Both the position numbers and the translations under genes were made by a program. Positions 8,700 to 15,554 of a stretch of DNA of 23,659 bases are shown in pieces. Source of the stretch: Patescibacteria group bacterium (GTDB taxonomy: Bacteria > Patescibacteriota > Microgenomatia > PFEM01 > JAHIFH01); NCBI GenBank assembly GCA_018900995.1, contig JAHIFH010000034.1, positions 1-23,659 of the forward strand, written 5' to 3'. Under the pieces are notes generated by a model. That model worked only from the letters and a program-made list of their open reading frames with translations, made no database searches and was not told where the DNA came from. Within the stretch, counting starts at the first letter, position 1, and each line of letters opens with the position of its first letter.

Positions 8700-8704
8700 A
8701 CAAT
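8675..8704 (+). promoter_or_regulatory. Promoter of the por operon
   Basis: TTGACA (8675-8680), an 18-base spacer and TACAAT (8699-8704). The -10 box overlaps the first possible ATG at 8703, so transcription would begin near 8711 and that ATG cannot be used; this fixes the porA start at 8721. Confidence 0.7.
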
Positions 8705-8707
8705 GAA

Positions 8708-8736
8708 ATCATACTACAACATGAAACAATTTTTAA
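8708..8736 (-). promoter_or_regulatory. Promoter of rsmI
   Basis: On the minus strand: TTAAAA (8736-8731), a 17-base spacer and TATGAT (8713-8708), ending 8 bases before the rsmI ATG. The predicted transcript would be leaderless. It overlaps the start of porA on the other strand. Confidence 0.5.
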
Positions 8737-9737
8737 TGGGGAACCATGTCTTAGCTCAGGCTGCCCGTGACGCCGGGGCTAAAATAATGTTTGGTTATCC
8801 CATTACTCCTGCTTCAGAAATCCTTGAAAAATGGGCTCTTTTTTGTACTAAAAGCAAAAATCTTTCCTACCTTCAAGCTGAGGATGAGATGGCAGCTGGA
8901 TTTGGAACGATTGGTGCCTGTTTAGCAGGAGTGCCTGCTTTTACGGCTACAGCCGGACCTGGCAATGTCTTAATGCAAGATGCCTTTTCCATGGCTGAGG
9001 CTCTAAGAGTACCCACGGTGGCAATGATTATGCAAAGAGGCGGTTTGTCCACTTCAACCGTGATTTATTCTCAAGAAGAAGTGAGGCTGACTTGCTTTGG
9101 TGGTAATGGCGAAGGTTTTAGAATTGTTTATTCCACCGCTGATTTACAGGAACTATATGATTATACTTTCAAAGCTTTTGAAGTAGCCTGGAGGTATCGT
9201 TTCCCCACTTTTCTTTTAGCTGATGGCTATCAGGGAAAGATGATGGGAAAAGTAGAGATTAATGGCGGTAAGAGGGCGAAAACTGAACCTATTCTTAAAA
9301 AAGGAGTTAATCTTCGTAATTGTTTTAATCGGGAAGAAGAAATTGGTGAAATTATCAATCGCTATCAAAAAGAATATCAGCGTCTTCGTTCAGAGATTGA
9401 AGAACATGAAAGCTATCAAATTAAGGAAGCGAAAATCATTCTCATTGCCCATGGAATTGTGGCCGCGGCTGCTAAATCAGCAATTGATAAGCTTAGAGAA
9501 AAGAAAATTGCTGCTGGTTTGTTTCGTCCCATCACCCTAAGGCCTTTTCCTGCTCAGGCGGCAATTGAAACCTTAAAACAAGCAGAAAAAATAGTAGTTT
9601 TAGAATCAGCTGAAGGGCAGCTGGCTAACCTACTCAAAGACGAAGTTCTTTTACCTTTTCCTTTAATTGAGTTTTACAAACCAGCGGTTGGCTTTACGCC
9701 CGAAGAAATCTATGAAGAAATCGCCAAAATTTCCTGA
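8721..9737 (+). CDS. porA: 2-oxoacid:ferredoxin oxidoreductase, alpha subunit
   Basis: The protein has 338 residues from the ATG at 8721, chosen because the -10 box overlaps the earlier ATG at 8703. The N-terminal MGNHVLAQAARDAGAKIMFGYPITPASEI block and EDEMAAGFGTIGACLAG are typical of the alpha subunit pyrimidine domain. FTATAGPGNVLMQDA and the C-terminal domain with VVLESAEGQLA follow. The complex oxidises pyruvate (or another 2-oxoacid) plus CoA to acyl-CoA, CO2 and reduced ferredoxin, reversibly. It heads an operon of four subunits plus dedA, overlapping porB by 26 bases. Pyruvate is the likely substrate given the neighbouring PEP synthase and acetyl-CoA synthetase, but 2-oxoglutarate or another 2-oxoacid cannot be excluded. 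Confidence 0.88.
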   Translation: MKQFLMGNHVLAQAARDAGAKIMFGYPITPASEILEKWALFCTKSKNLSYLQAEDEMAAGFGTIGACLAGVPAFTATAGPGNVLMQDAFSMAEALRVPTVAMIMQRGGLSTSTVIYSQEEVRLTCFGGNGEGFRIVYSTADLQELYDYTFKAFEVAWRYRFPTFLLADGYQGKMMGKVEINGGKRAKTEPILKKGVNLRNCFNREEEIGEIINRYQKEYQRLRSEIEEHESYQIKEAKIILIAHGIVAAAAKSAIDKLREKKIAAGLFRPITLRPFPAQAAIETLKQAEKIVVLESAEGQLANLLKDEVLLPFPLIEFYKPAVGFTPEEIYEEIAKIS

Positions 9738-10437
9738 TTGTTTTAAGATTGAGTCAAAGCCGCATCGGTATTGCCCTGGCTGTGGGCATCCGATTGCTTT
9801 GAAAATGCTAGGACAAGTAGTTGATGAAATGGGTATTGCTGATAAAACCATTTTCATGGTGGACATTGGCTGCTCTCTTTTGGCTTGGGATTTTTTTGAC
9901 TTAGCCACCACCCAAACTCATCATGGACGAACCGTTCCTACCGCTGTTGGTTTTAAAATGGCTAATCCGGAAAAGATAGTTATTGCTTATGTTGGTGATG
10001 GCGGAGCTTACGCGATTGGTTTGCAACACACTATCACCGCCGCCATGAGAAATGACCCCATTACAACTATTGTGATTAACAATACCCTTTACGCCATGAC
10101 TGGAGGACAACTAGCCCCAACCACAATTGAAGGCGAAATAACTACCACCACGCCGGCTGGAAAGAAAAGTCGCCAAGTTGGCAAAACTCTTCATGGTCCA
10201 GAAATACTTTCCTGGGTAGTCAATAAGGATGCTTATTTAGCCAGAGGCTCATCTAATCAACCCTTAGAATTGAAAAAATATATACGGAAAGCAATTGAAA
10301 CCCAAATGAAAAACAATTTTTCTTTGGTAGAATCTCTTTCCGCTTGTCCTGTTAATTGGCGCACTAATGCTCCAGAAACAGTTAAAAGGATGGAAGAATT
10401 AGAGAAGGTTTTTAAAATTGGTGAAGCAAAAACATGA
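9712..10437 (+). CDS. porB: 2-oxoacid:ferredoxin oxidoreductase, beta subunit
   Basis: The protein has 241 residues from the ATG at 9712, which gives the usual short lead into YCPGCGHPIAL. The thiamine-diphosphate/Mg binding site is GDGGAYAIGLQH followed, about 30 residues on, by NNTLYAMTGGQLAPTT. Cysteines at the N-terminus (CPGCGH) and further Cys residues are consistent with the small beta subunit type. It forms the catalytic core with PorA. It overlaps porA by 26 bases and porG by 4 (ATGA). A longer reading from 9667 would run far into porA and lacks family similarity. Confidence 0.9.
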   Translation: MKKSPKFPDCFKIESKPHRYCPGCGHPIALKMLGQVVDEMGIADKTIFMVDIGCSLLAWDFFDLATTQTHHGRTVPTAVGFKMANPEKIVIAYVGDGGAYAIGLQHTITAAMRNDPITTIVINNTLYAMTGGQLAPTTIEGEITTTTPAGKKSRQVGKTLHGPEILSWVVNKDAYLARGSSNQPLELKKYIRKAIETQMKNNFSLVESLSACPVNWRTNAPETVKRMEELEKVFKIGEAKT

Positions 10438-10829
10438 AGATTCTAATTGCTGGTGAAGGTGGGCAGGGGATTCAAACCGCGGCTCAAGTTTTAGCCAAAG
10501 CAGCTTTTAAAGAAGGAAAAAATGCTTTGTACATACCCAACTTTGGCGTCGAACAAAGAGGAGGCGCCTCTATTGCTTTTTTAGTGATTGATAAAGGCCC
10601 GGTGGTTTATCCGAAATTTGAAAAAGCAGATATCTTGGCGATTCTTTCAGAAAGAGTTAAAAAGCGGGTTGAAAGATATCAAGGTCCCAAAACCGAAGTT
10701 ATCAGTGATAAAAACAATTTGATAATTTTAAAGAAAATATTAGACTTAACAAAAATCGTCAAAAAAGATACCGTAAGAAATTGTCTAAAAGAAAAATTGG
10801 GAGCCAAATTTAAAGATGAAGAATTTTGA
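10434..10829 (+). CDS. porG: 2-oxoacid:ferredoxin oxidoreductase, gamma subunit (short)
   Basis: This 131-residue protein opens with GEGGQGIQTAAQVLA and contains VEQRGGASIAF, the two conserved blocks of the gamma subunit, which binds CoA in characterised enzymes. It is shorter than the roughly 180 residues usual for the family; the C-terminal part that normally carries a conserved Asn/Gly-rich segment is reduced. No frameshift is visible: the frame stays open and the 14-base overlap with the ferredoxin-like porD is intact. I regard it as a compact but functional subunit. Confidence 0.85.
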   Translation: MKILIAGEGGQGIQTAAQVLAKAAFKEGKNALYIPNFGVEQRGGASIAFLVIDKGPVVYPKFEKADILAILSERVKKRVERYQGPKTEVISDKNNLIILKKILDLTKIVKKDTVRNCLKEKLGAKFKDEEF

Positions 10830-11058
10830 GCCCAAAACAACTAAAACAAAAAAAGGAACTTGGACGGTTTTTTTAGGTTTGTGTAAAGGTTGTGGGATTT
10901 GTTTAGTTAAATGCCCAGTAAAAGCATTAATTTTTGGTAAAGAAAAAGGGGTGGTGGGGCAATCTGCTCCAAAAGTTATCCCAGAAAAGTGTAATCTTTG
11001 TCAGACGTGTGAGATTAATTGTCCTGATGTTGCCATCAGAGTAGATAAAAATGATTGA
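10816..11058 (+). CDS. porD: 2-oxoacid:ferredoxin oxidoreductase, delta subunit (2x[4Fe-4S])
   Basis: This 80-residue ferredoxin-like protein has two complete CxxCxxCxxxCP motifs, CKGCGICLVKCP and CNLCQTCEINCP, each expected to ligate a [4Fe-4S] cluster with the fourth Cys arranged in the classical crossed manner. It carries electrons from the PorB cluster or thiamine site to ferredoxin. It overlaps porG by 14 bases and dedA by 8. Confidence 0.92.
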   Translation: MKNFEPKTTKTKKGTWTVFLGLCKGCGICLVKCPVKALIFGKEKGVVGQSAPKVIPEKCNLCQTCEINCPDVAIRVDKND

Positions 11059-11683
11059 ACAAATAGGTCACTTAATAACTAACTCCATTTCTTCCTGGGG
11101 TTACTTGGGCGTTTTTATTTTAATGACGCTTGAGTCAGCCTTGATTCCTATTCCCTCTGAAGTGACGATGCCCTTCGCTGGTTTTCTCGTAGGTAGGGGA
11201 TTGCTAAATTTTTGGTTAGTGGTTTTGATTGGGGCTCTGGCTAATTTAACTGGCTCGCTTATTGCCTATGCCCTGGGCTATTGGGGACAAGAAAGATTTG
11301 TGCGCCGATTAGTTAAAAAATATGGCAAATATCTCCTGATAACTTACGATGAAGTAGAAACAGCAGAGAAATGGTTTCGCCAAAGAGGAGAACTAATTGC
11401 TTTTGGTTCCAGACTTCTGCCTGTGGTGCGTACTTTTATCTCCTTACCTGCCGGTTTTTCCCAAATGAACGTTTTTAAATTTTCCGCTTATACTTTTTTA
11501 GGTGCTTTTATTTGGTCGGGGTTTTTAACTTATTTAGGGGTAATTCTTGGAGAGAATTGGAATATTTTGGAAGTTTATTTTAGAAAGTTTGATATTTTAA
11601 TTATCAGCTTGGGAATTGGGGTAATAGCTTTTTATGTTTGGTATAAACTGAGAAAAATTAAGAGGGAAAACAAAAACCTTTAA
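11051..11683 (+). CDS. DedA family membrane protein
   Basis: This 210-residue integral membrane protein has the DedA (SNARE-associated) signature: ESALIPIPSEVTMPFAG with the acidic membrane-buried residues, and FGSRLLPVVRTFISLPAG with two conserved Arg residues, followed by C-terminal membrane segments and a basic tail. Family members act as polyprenyl-phosphate or phospholipid translocases that recycle carrier lipid. It is co-transcribed with the por genes (8-base overlap), an unexpected partner. A link to membrane energisation is possible but not shown. It converges on lexA with a 4-base overlap. Confidence 0.9.
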   Translation: MIEQIGHLITNSISSWGYLGVFILMTLESALIPIPSEVTMPFAGFLVGRGLLNFWLVVLIGALANLTGSLIAYALGYWGQERFVRRLVKKYGKYLLITYDEVETAEKWFRQRGELIAFGSRLLPVVRTFISLPAGFSQMNVFKFSAYTFLGAFIWSGFLTYLGVILGENWNILEVYFRKFDILIISLGIGVIAFYVWYKLRKIKRENKNL

Positions 11684-12294
11684 AACCTCCTAATGACTCC
11701 AACAACCTTTCCTTGAATTCTAACCTCTTTAGCAAAAATAGGGGACATTTTGGCATTAGCTGGTTCTAAGCGAACCCGGGTGGCTTCTTTAAAGAATCGT
11801 TTTAGAGTAGCAAAACCATTTTCTAATATAGCCACAACAATCTCGCCATTATTAGCGGTTTCCTTTTGTTCAATAACAACATAATCACCATCGAGGATAC
11901 CATCATCAATCATTGATTCGCCCTTAACTTGGAGAACAAAAGCTCGCTTCTTTCCTGTTAAAAGGGAAGGGGAAATGTGAACCGTGGCATTAGGATCAGT
12001 ATAGGGTTCAATCGGTTTACCGGCAGCAATAAAGCCCATAATCGGGATTTCGACTCCTTTTGTTAACTGCCCAAGTTTCTTGTCAACTAACTCAATGCCG
12101 CGCACTGAGCCTTCATAGCGCTTAATGACGCCCTTTTTTTCCATAGCGGTTAAGTGTTCATGAACTGTGGCGAGGGAAGAAACGCCGATTGCCTCAGCAA
12201 TTTCCGTTAAAGTGGGAGAGTAACCGTTTTTCTGAATATATTGGGAAATAAAATCAAGAATTTGTTTTTGGCGTTTGTAAAGAGTAACAGGCAT
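11680..12294 (-). CDS. lexA: LexA repressor
   Basis: This 204-residue protein has a winged-helix N-terminal domain (residues 1-70; YSPTLTEIAEAIGVSSLATV is the recognition region). The Ala91-Gly92 autocleavage site lies in GFIAAGKPIEP. The S24 peptidase domain has nucleophile Ser127 in GESM and Lys165 in FATLKRFF. It represses SOS genes and is inactivated by RecA-stimulated self-cleavage. I place the start at the ATG at 12294, because the -35 and -10 boxes occupy the longer reading from 12333 and the usual LexA N-terminus begins a few residues before LYKRQKQILDF. The predicted mRNA leader is only 3-4 bases. Confidence 0.95.
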   Translation of the reverse strand: MPVTLYKRQKQILDFISQYIQKNGYSPTLTEIAEAIGVSSLATVHEHLTAMEKKGVIKRYEGSVRGIELVDKKLGQLTKGVEIPIMGFIAAGKPIEPYTDPNATVHISPSLLTGKKRAFVLQVKGESMIDDGILDGDYVVIEQKETANNGEIVVAILENGFATLKRFFKEATRVRLEPANAKMSPIFAKEVRIQGKVVGVIRRF

Positions 12295-12304
12295 TCTGTC
12301 CCTA

Positions 12305-12333
12305 ATATTACCCGAAGAAAAAAATCTTGTCAA
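12305..12333 (-). promoter_or_regulatory. lexA promoter
   Basis: On the minus strand: TTGACA (12333-12328), 17-base spacer, TAATAT (12310-12305), 10 bases before the ATG. A consensus -35 with near-leaderless start. Confidence 0.7.
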
Positions 12334-12344
12334 GCCCCAAACCA

Positions 12345-12355
12345 GAACGAAGTTC
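12345..12355. promoter_or_regulatory. Possible LexA operator
   Basis: GAAC-GAA-GTTC is an inverted repeat 11 bases upstream of the lexA -35 box. Gram-positive-type LexA sites are GAAC-N4-GTTC, so the 3-base spacing is off by one. A palindrome this short can occur by chance. Confidence 0.22.
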
Positions 12356-12460
12356 GGTGCGGGGCGTAGACCCCGTTCAAATCGCTCCGTGAGCCGTATA
12401 CGATATAGTATTGAAGAGGCGAACGGTAAGATTATACGGGGTCAAGAGGGAAATTCAGGA

Positions 12461-12626
12461 GGCTAGGGAAGAGGTGGTAACGGTGAGGGTAATATAAGAA
12501 ACGAGCTAGGCCCGTTAGCTCGGTCCTCCTTTTCCTTCCTCTCCCTAGCCCCGGTTGGCTCTCACAAGAGAACTTTTCTCAAAGCGTGGCACTCACTCTG
12601 AGAGGTGCCAAATTCTCAGGAGAGCC
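12461..12626 (+). ncRNA. Structured non-coding segment in GC-richer island
   Basis: 12334-12688 has no gene I can support but carries nested inverted repeats. GGCTAGGGA-GAGG (12461-12474, one bulged A) pairs with CCTCTCCCTAGCC (12538-12550), enclosing CGAGCTA/TAGCTCG (12502-12508/12516-12522). A second domain has GGCTCTC (12557-12563) with GAGAGCC (12620-12626), enclosing GGCAC/GTGCC (12588-12592/12605-12609). Strand is uncertain because the pairs are Watson-Crick in both. The segment has no motif of RNase P, tmRNA or SRP RNA. It could be a small RNA, or the 3' region of the zinc-protein transcript on the minus strand. Confidence 0.4.
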
Positions 12627-12688
12627 GGTTGCGGACGGATTTTTGGGGCCTTCTTAAGAAAGGAGGATAGGTAAGATGAGCCTCCCAT

Positions 12689-12868
12689 TCATTTAGTCGC
12701 TCCTTTCTTTCTCTGTGGTGTCGAAGGGTTGGATGCCGCTTCGTTTTTTCTGTTACAAGGGTTGTGACTGGCATAATGTAGGTCACAAAGCGGCTTCTTG
12801 CAGTGATCACAAAACAGCCTCGCCTCATCTCCACACCAACATGTTCCTTTGTGTCTTAGATGTCCCAA
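12689..12868 (-). CDS. Small Cys/His zinc-binding protein (B-box-like), hypothetical
   Basis: I read 59 residues from a TTG start at 12868 because AGGAGAGGAG lies 5 bases upstream; longer readings would extend into the promoter. The visible pattern is C10-x-C12, C20-x2-C23, C28-x2-H31, H35-x2-C38, which can bind two zinc ions and resembles B-box or treble-clef fingers. A basic, Ser/Pro-rich tail follows (QRKKGATK end). I do not recognise an orthologue. It sits in a GC-richer island between lexA and the envelope genes, with its own TTGACA promoter and a leader of about 90 nt. Function is unknown; nucleic-acid or protein binding is possible. Confidence 0.5.
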   Translation of the reverse strand: MGHLRHKGTCWCGDEARLFCDHCKKPLCDLHYASHNPCNRKNEAASNPSTPQRKKGATK

Positions 12869-12965
12869 CTTAACTCCTCTCCTAACTAAGTATTTCCGTC
12901 CGCCTGTAAAGGATAAGCGCGTTTGACAAGGTGCGAAAAACGATGTTGCGCTTCCCTCAACATTA

Positions 12966-12994
12966 ATTTTATCTAAAATTATAGGACCTGTCAA
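12966..12994 (-). promoter_or_regulatory. Promoter of the zinc-binding protein gene
   Basis: On the minus strand: TTGACA (12994-12989), 17-base spacer, TAAAAT (12971-12966). It diverges from the transglutaminase promoter, whose -10 lies at 13013-13018. Confidence 0.6.
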
Positions 12995-13009
12995 GCATAA
13001 AAAACAATC

Positions 13010-13018
13010 TGTTATAAT
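13010..13018 (+). promoter_or_regulatory. Extended -10 promoter of the envelope operon
   Basis: TG-T-TATAAT (TATAAT at 13013-13018) with only a poor -35. Transcription would begin near 13025, about 26 bases before the ATG at 13052. Confidence 0.55.
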
Positions 13019-13051
13019 TAGAATAATTACACAAGCCGAAGGCGCAGTCTA

Positions 13052-14917
13052 ATGAAAATAATGAGGCAAGTGAGGCGATTTTTTTTCTTTATTTCCCTTT
13101 GTTCTATGTTCTATGTTCTATGTTCTACGCCAACGGCGTTTGCGTCTTCCGAATTTGAAACTTCATACCAGGTTCGCTATCAAGTCAATGCCAATGGGAC
13201 CGCTCAAGTCAGCCAAGATATTTCTTTAACTAACAAGTTATCAAACGTTTATGCCACTCAATATACCCTCAGTTTTCAATCAACTAACATTGCTAACATC
13301 AGAGCTAGTGACGAACTGGGGCCACTGGAGGTAGAAACAAGCCTAACTGAAAGTTCAACTCAGATAATGCTTAAGTTTAAACAACAGGTAGTCGGAACTG
13401 GGAAAACACTTAAATTTAACCTCTCGTATGATGCTTTAGATTTGGTTTCTAGAACCGGTCAGGTTTGGGAAATCACGGTGCCAAGATTGGCAAGCGCTAC
13501 AGAAATTGATAATTATCAGCTTCAATTATTAGTTCCCTCTAATTTTGGTGCCGCTGCTTATATTAGTCCCAATCCAGTGGCAACGAGCCAGGAAGGTGAA
13601 TATCAAGTTTATCAATTCACCAAGAATCAAGTCGCTCAAGCAGGAGTAAGAGCCGCTTTTGGAGAATTTCAAGTTTTTGATTTTATCTTTGATTATCATC
13701 TTTTGAACGACGGCATTATGCCAATAACAACAGAAATTGCCCTTCCTCCGGATACAGCTTATCAAAAAATTTTCTATCAATCGCTTGAACCAAAACCAGA
13801 CAACGTTCGCGTTGATGAAGATGGTAATTGGCTGGCTAGTTATTCCTTATCAGGCAATCAAAGACTCAACATTGAAGCCATTGGCAAGGTAAAAGTTATC
13901 TCACAACCCCAAAAAGATTTTTTTCAGCCAGATCCAGCCACTCTTCAAAAAAATCTCGGAGAACAGGAATACTGGCCGGTCTATCATTCGTTAGTTCAAG
14001 AAACCTCCAATAAATTAAAGACTGTCGAAGAGGTCTATGATTTTGTTGTTAACTACCTAAGTTATGATTTTGAGCGGGTTAAGCAAGGGGTCGAGAGGCA
14101 AGGCGCTTTGGAGGCGCTTGAAAAGCCAGACCAAGCAATTTGTATGGAGTTTACTGATTTGTTTATCACCCTTTCCCGTGCAATCGGTGTTCCGGCAAGA
14201 GAAATAAATGGCTATGCTTATACCACTAATCCTAAATTGCGCCCCCTAAGTTTAGTGGCTGATGTTCTTCATTCCTGGCCAGAATATTGGGATTATGAGA
14301 AAAAGATTTGGGTTCCGGTTGACCCCACTTGGGAAAAGACCACTGGCGGAGTTGATTATTTCCACAAAACAGATTTAAACCATTTTGTTTTTGCCATTCA
14401 CGGAGTTGATAGTCAATTACCCGCACCCGCAGGTTCATATCGGGTAGAAGAGGATAGGGGTAAAAACATCCAGGTTAGTTTTGGTAAGTTTGAAGGACTA
14501 CCAGAAAGTAAAGTCGAAGTTGAATTTGCTATGCCAAAAATCATTTTAGCTGGGTTAAAGACTAAAGCAAATATTGTAATCCACAATTTGGGTCCGACTG
14601 CAATTTACAACCTGCCTACTCAAATTAATGAAGAAAATCTAGGCGTATCAATTATTGCGAACAGCCCAACGATTATTCCCCCTTTTGGCAAGCAACAAAT
14701 TCCAATAGAAATCACCAGTAACGATTGGCTGAAAATCGGTCAAGGAAAGATTATTGTTTTTCTTAATGGACAAGAATTCAGCCAAGCAATAAAAATTTAT
14801 TCATTCATTTGGCAAGGGGTTTTACCAGTAATCGGACTTTTGCTTATCTTGGGCGCATCAGGCTTTTTCTTGTATAGATTGACAGTTAAAAAAAGAAGTG
14901 TTACAAAAGAAGAGTGA
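13052..14917 (+). CDS. Membrane-anchored transglutaminase-like protein
   Basis: This 621-residue protein has an N-terminal signal peptide (basic MKIMRQVRR, then a hydrophobic core ending near TAFASS) and a C-terminal membrane segment at about 588-610 with a short basic cytoplasmic tail. The bulk therefore lies outside the membrane. The middle carries a transglutaminase/protease-like core: Cys364 in AICMEFTDL, GVPAREINGY, His407 in DVLHSWPEY and Asp424 in WVPVDPTW, the complete Cys-His-Asp triad. Beta-rich domains lie on both sides. Such proteins may crosslink or cleave surface proteins; the substrate is unknown. The signal peptide is encoded partly by a heptanucleotide tandem repeat (13101-13128). 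It overlaps the next gene by 4 bases. Confidence 0.85.
   Translation: MKIMRQVRRFFFFISLCSMFYVLCSTPTAFASSEFETSYQVRYQVNANGTAQVSQDISLTNKLSNVYATQYTLSFQSTNIANIRASDELGPLEVETSLTESSTQIMLKFKQQVVGTGKTLKFNLSYDALDLVSRTGQVWEITVPRLASATEIDNYQLQLLVPSNFGAAAYISPNPVATSQEGEYQVYQFTKNQVAQAGVRAAFGEFQVFDFIFDYHLLNDGIMPITTEIALPPDTAYQKIFYQSLEPKPDNVRVDEDGNWLASYSLSGNQRLNIEAIGKVKVISQPQKDFFQPDPATLQKNLGEQEYWPVYHSLVQETSNKLKTVEEVYDFVVNYLSYDFERVKQGVERQGALEALEKPDQAICMEFTDLFITLSRAIGVPAREINGYAYTTNPKLRPLSLVADVLHSWPEYWDYEKKIWVPVDPTWEKTTGGVDYFHKTDLNHFVFAIHGVDSQLPAPAGSYRVEEDRGKNIQVSFGKFEGLPESKVEVEFAMPKIILAGLKTKANIVIHNLGPTAIYNLPTQINEENLGVSIIANSPTIIPPFGKQQIPIEITSNDWLKIGQGKIIVFLNGQEFSQAIKIYSFIWQGVLPVIGLLLILGASGFFLYRLTVKKRSVTKEE
13101..13128 (+). 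repeat. Heptanucleotide tandem repeat in a signal-peptide region
   Basis: Four consecutive units of GTTCTAT (the last GTTCTAC) encode part of the hydrophobic core. A small hairpin ACGCC-AAC-GGCGT follows at 13127-13139. Gain or loss of one 7-base unit would shift the frame. Confidence 0.85.
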
Positions 14918-15315
14918 AGAGAATACTTCGTTCTTTGGTTATTAATTTAGGGGCCTTAATCTTAGTCAGCCAGGCAATTGCGGGTTTCAAAATTTCAGGA
15001 GGCTATCAAGGTATTCTTTTCACCACAGCCGTTCTTACCGGAGTCAACCTCGCTATTAAGCCTTTGATTAGATTATTACTCCTTCCCATTAATCTAATTA
15101 CTCTGGGGGCATTCCGCTGGGTCGCCAATATCTTTAGCCTTTATCTGGTCACTTTACTGGTCCCTTATCTTGAAATCTTTGGTTTCACTTTTCCCGGCTT
15201 TTCCTATCAAGGCTTCATTATGCCTGAGATGTATTTAGCTAAAATCTGGGTTTTGGCTATTTCTTCTTTTCTCATCAGCTTGTTTACCACATTCCTCCTT
15301 TGGCTTTTTAAATAG
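14914..15315 (+). CDS. Phage-holin-superfamily-IV-like 4-TM membrane protein
   Basis: This 133-residue protein consists almost entirely of four hydrophobic segments separated by short basic loops. VNLAIKPLIRLLLLPINLIT is the typical centre of the PF04020-type family, which despite its name is widespread in bacterial chromosomes and has no proven holin role. It starts with GTG at 14914, overlapping the transglutaminase stop (GTGA), with AGAAGA upstream as a weak ribosome site. The position between a surface transglutaminase and secG suggests an envelope function. There are no phage genes nearby. Confidence 0.75.
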   Translation: MKRILRSLVINLGALILVSQAIAGFKISGGYQGILFTTAVLTGVNLAIKPLIRLLLLPINLITLGAFRWVANIFSLYLVTLLVPYLEIFGFTFPGFSYQGFIMPEMYLAKIWVLAISSFLISLFTTFLLWLFK

Positions 15316-15328
15316 ATAGTGCTAAAAT
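15300..15328 (+). promoter_or_regulatory. secG promoter (leaderless)
   Basis: TTGGCT (15300-15305), 17-base spacer, extended TGC-TAAAAT (TAAAAT 15323-15328), then 7 bases to the ATG at 15336. It lies partly inside the previous gene. Confidence 0.65.
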
Positions 15329-15335
15329 TAGGTTG

Positions 15336-15554
15336 ATGAATAATCTATTAATTTTTCTTCAGTTAATCTTTGCCATTGGTTTAGTGGCCGCAATTTTATT
15401 ACAATCACGAGGAACTGGTTTAGGTGATATTTTTGGTGGAGGAGGAGAATCTTACCGCTCTAAAAGGGGAGTAGAGAAAATTCTTTTCATTGTTACTATT
15501 GGTCTAGCTATTGGTTTCGTTCTCACTGCGATTGTCAATGTCTTTATTCAATGA
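15336..15554 (+). CDS. secG: Protein translocase subunit SecG
   Basis: This 72-residue protein has two membrane segments flanking LLQSRGTGLGDIFGGGGE, the conserved SecG cytoplasmic loop. It is the accessory subunit of the SecYEG channel. I prefer the ATG at 15336 over the TTG three bases earlier because the TAAAAT box predicts transcription starting at about 15335, giving a leaderless message. It overlaps the downstream binding-protein gene by 4 bases (ATGA). Confidence 0.92.
   Translation: MNNLLIFLQLIFAIGLVAAILLQSRGTGLGDIFGGGGESYRSKRGVEKILFIVTIGLAIGFVLTAIVNVFIQ

Noticed and set aside
12616..12834. A 72-residue minus-strand ORF overlapping the zinc-finger gene
   Set aside because: It is in another frame of the same strand, lacks a ribosome site and has random-looking composition; the Cys/His-patterned frame is the better candidate.
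14914..15315. Prophage holin
   Set aside because: The family name is misleading; there are no endolysin, integrase or structural phage genes, and the gene is coupled to chromosomal envelope genes.
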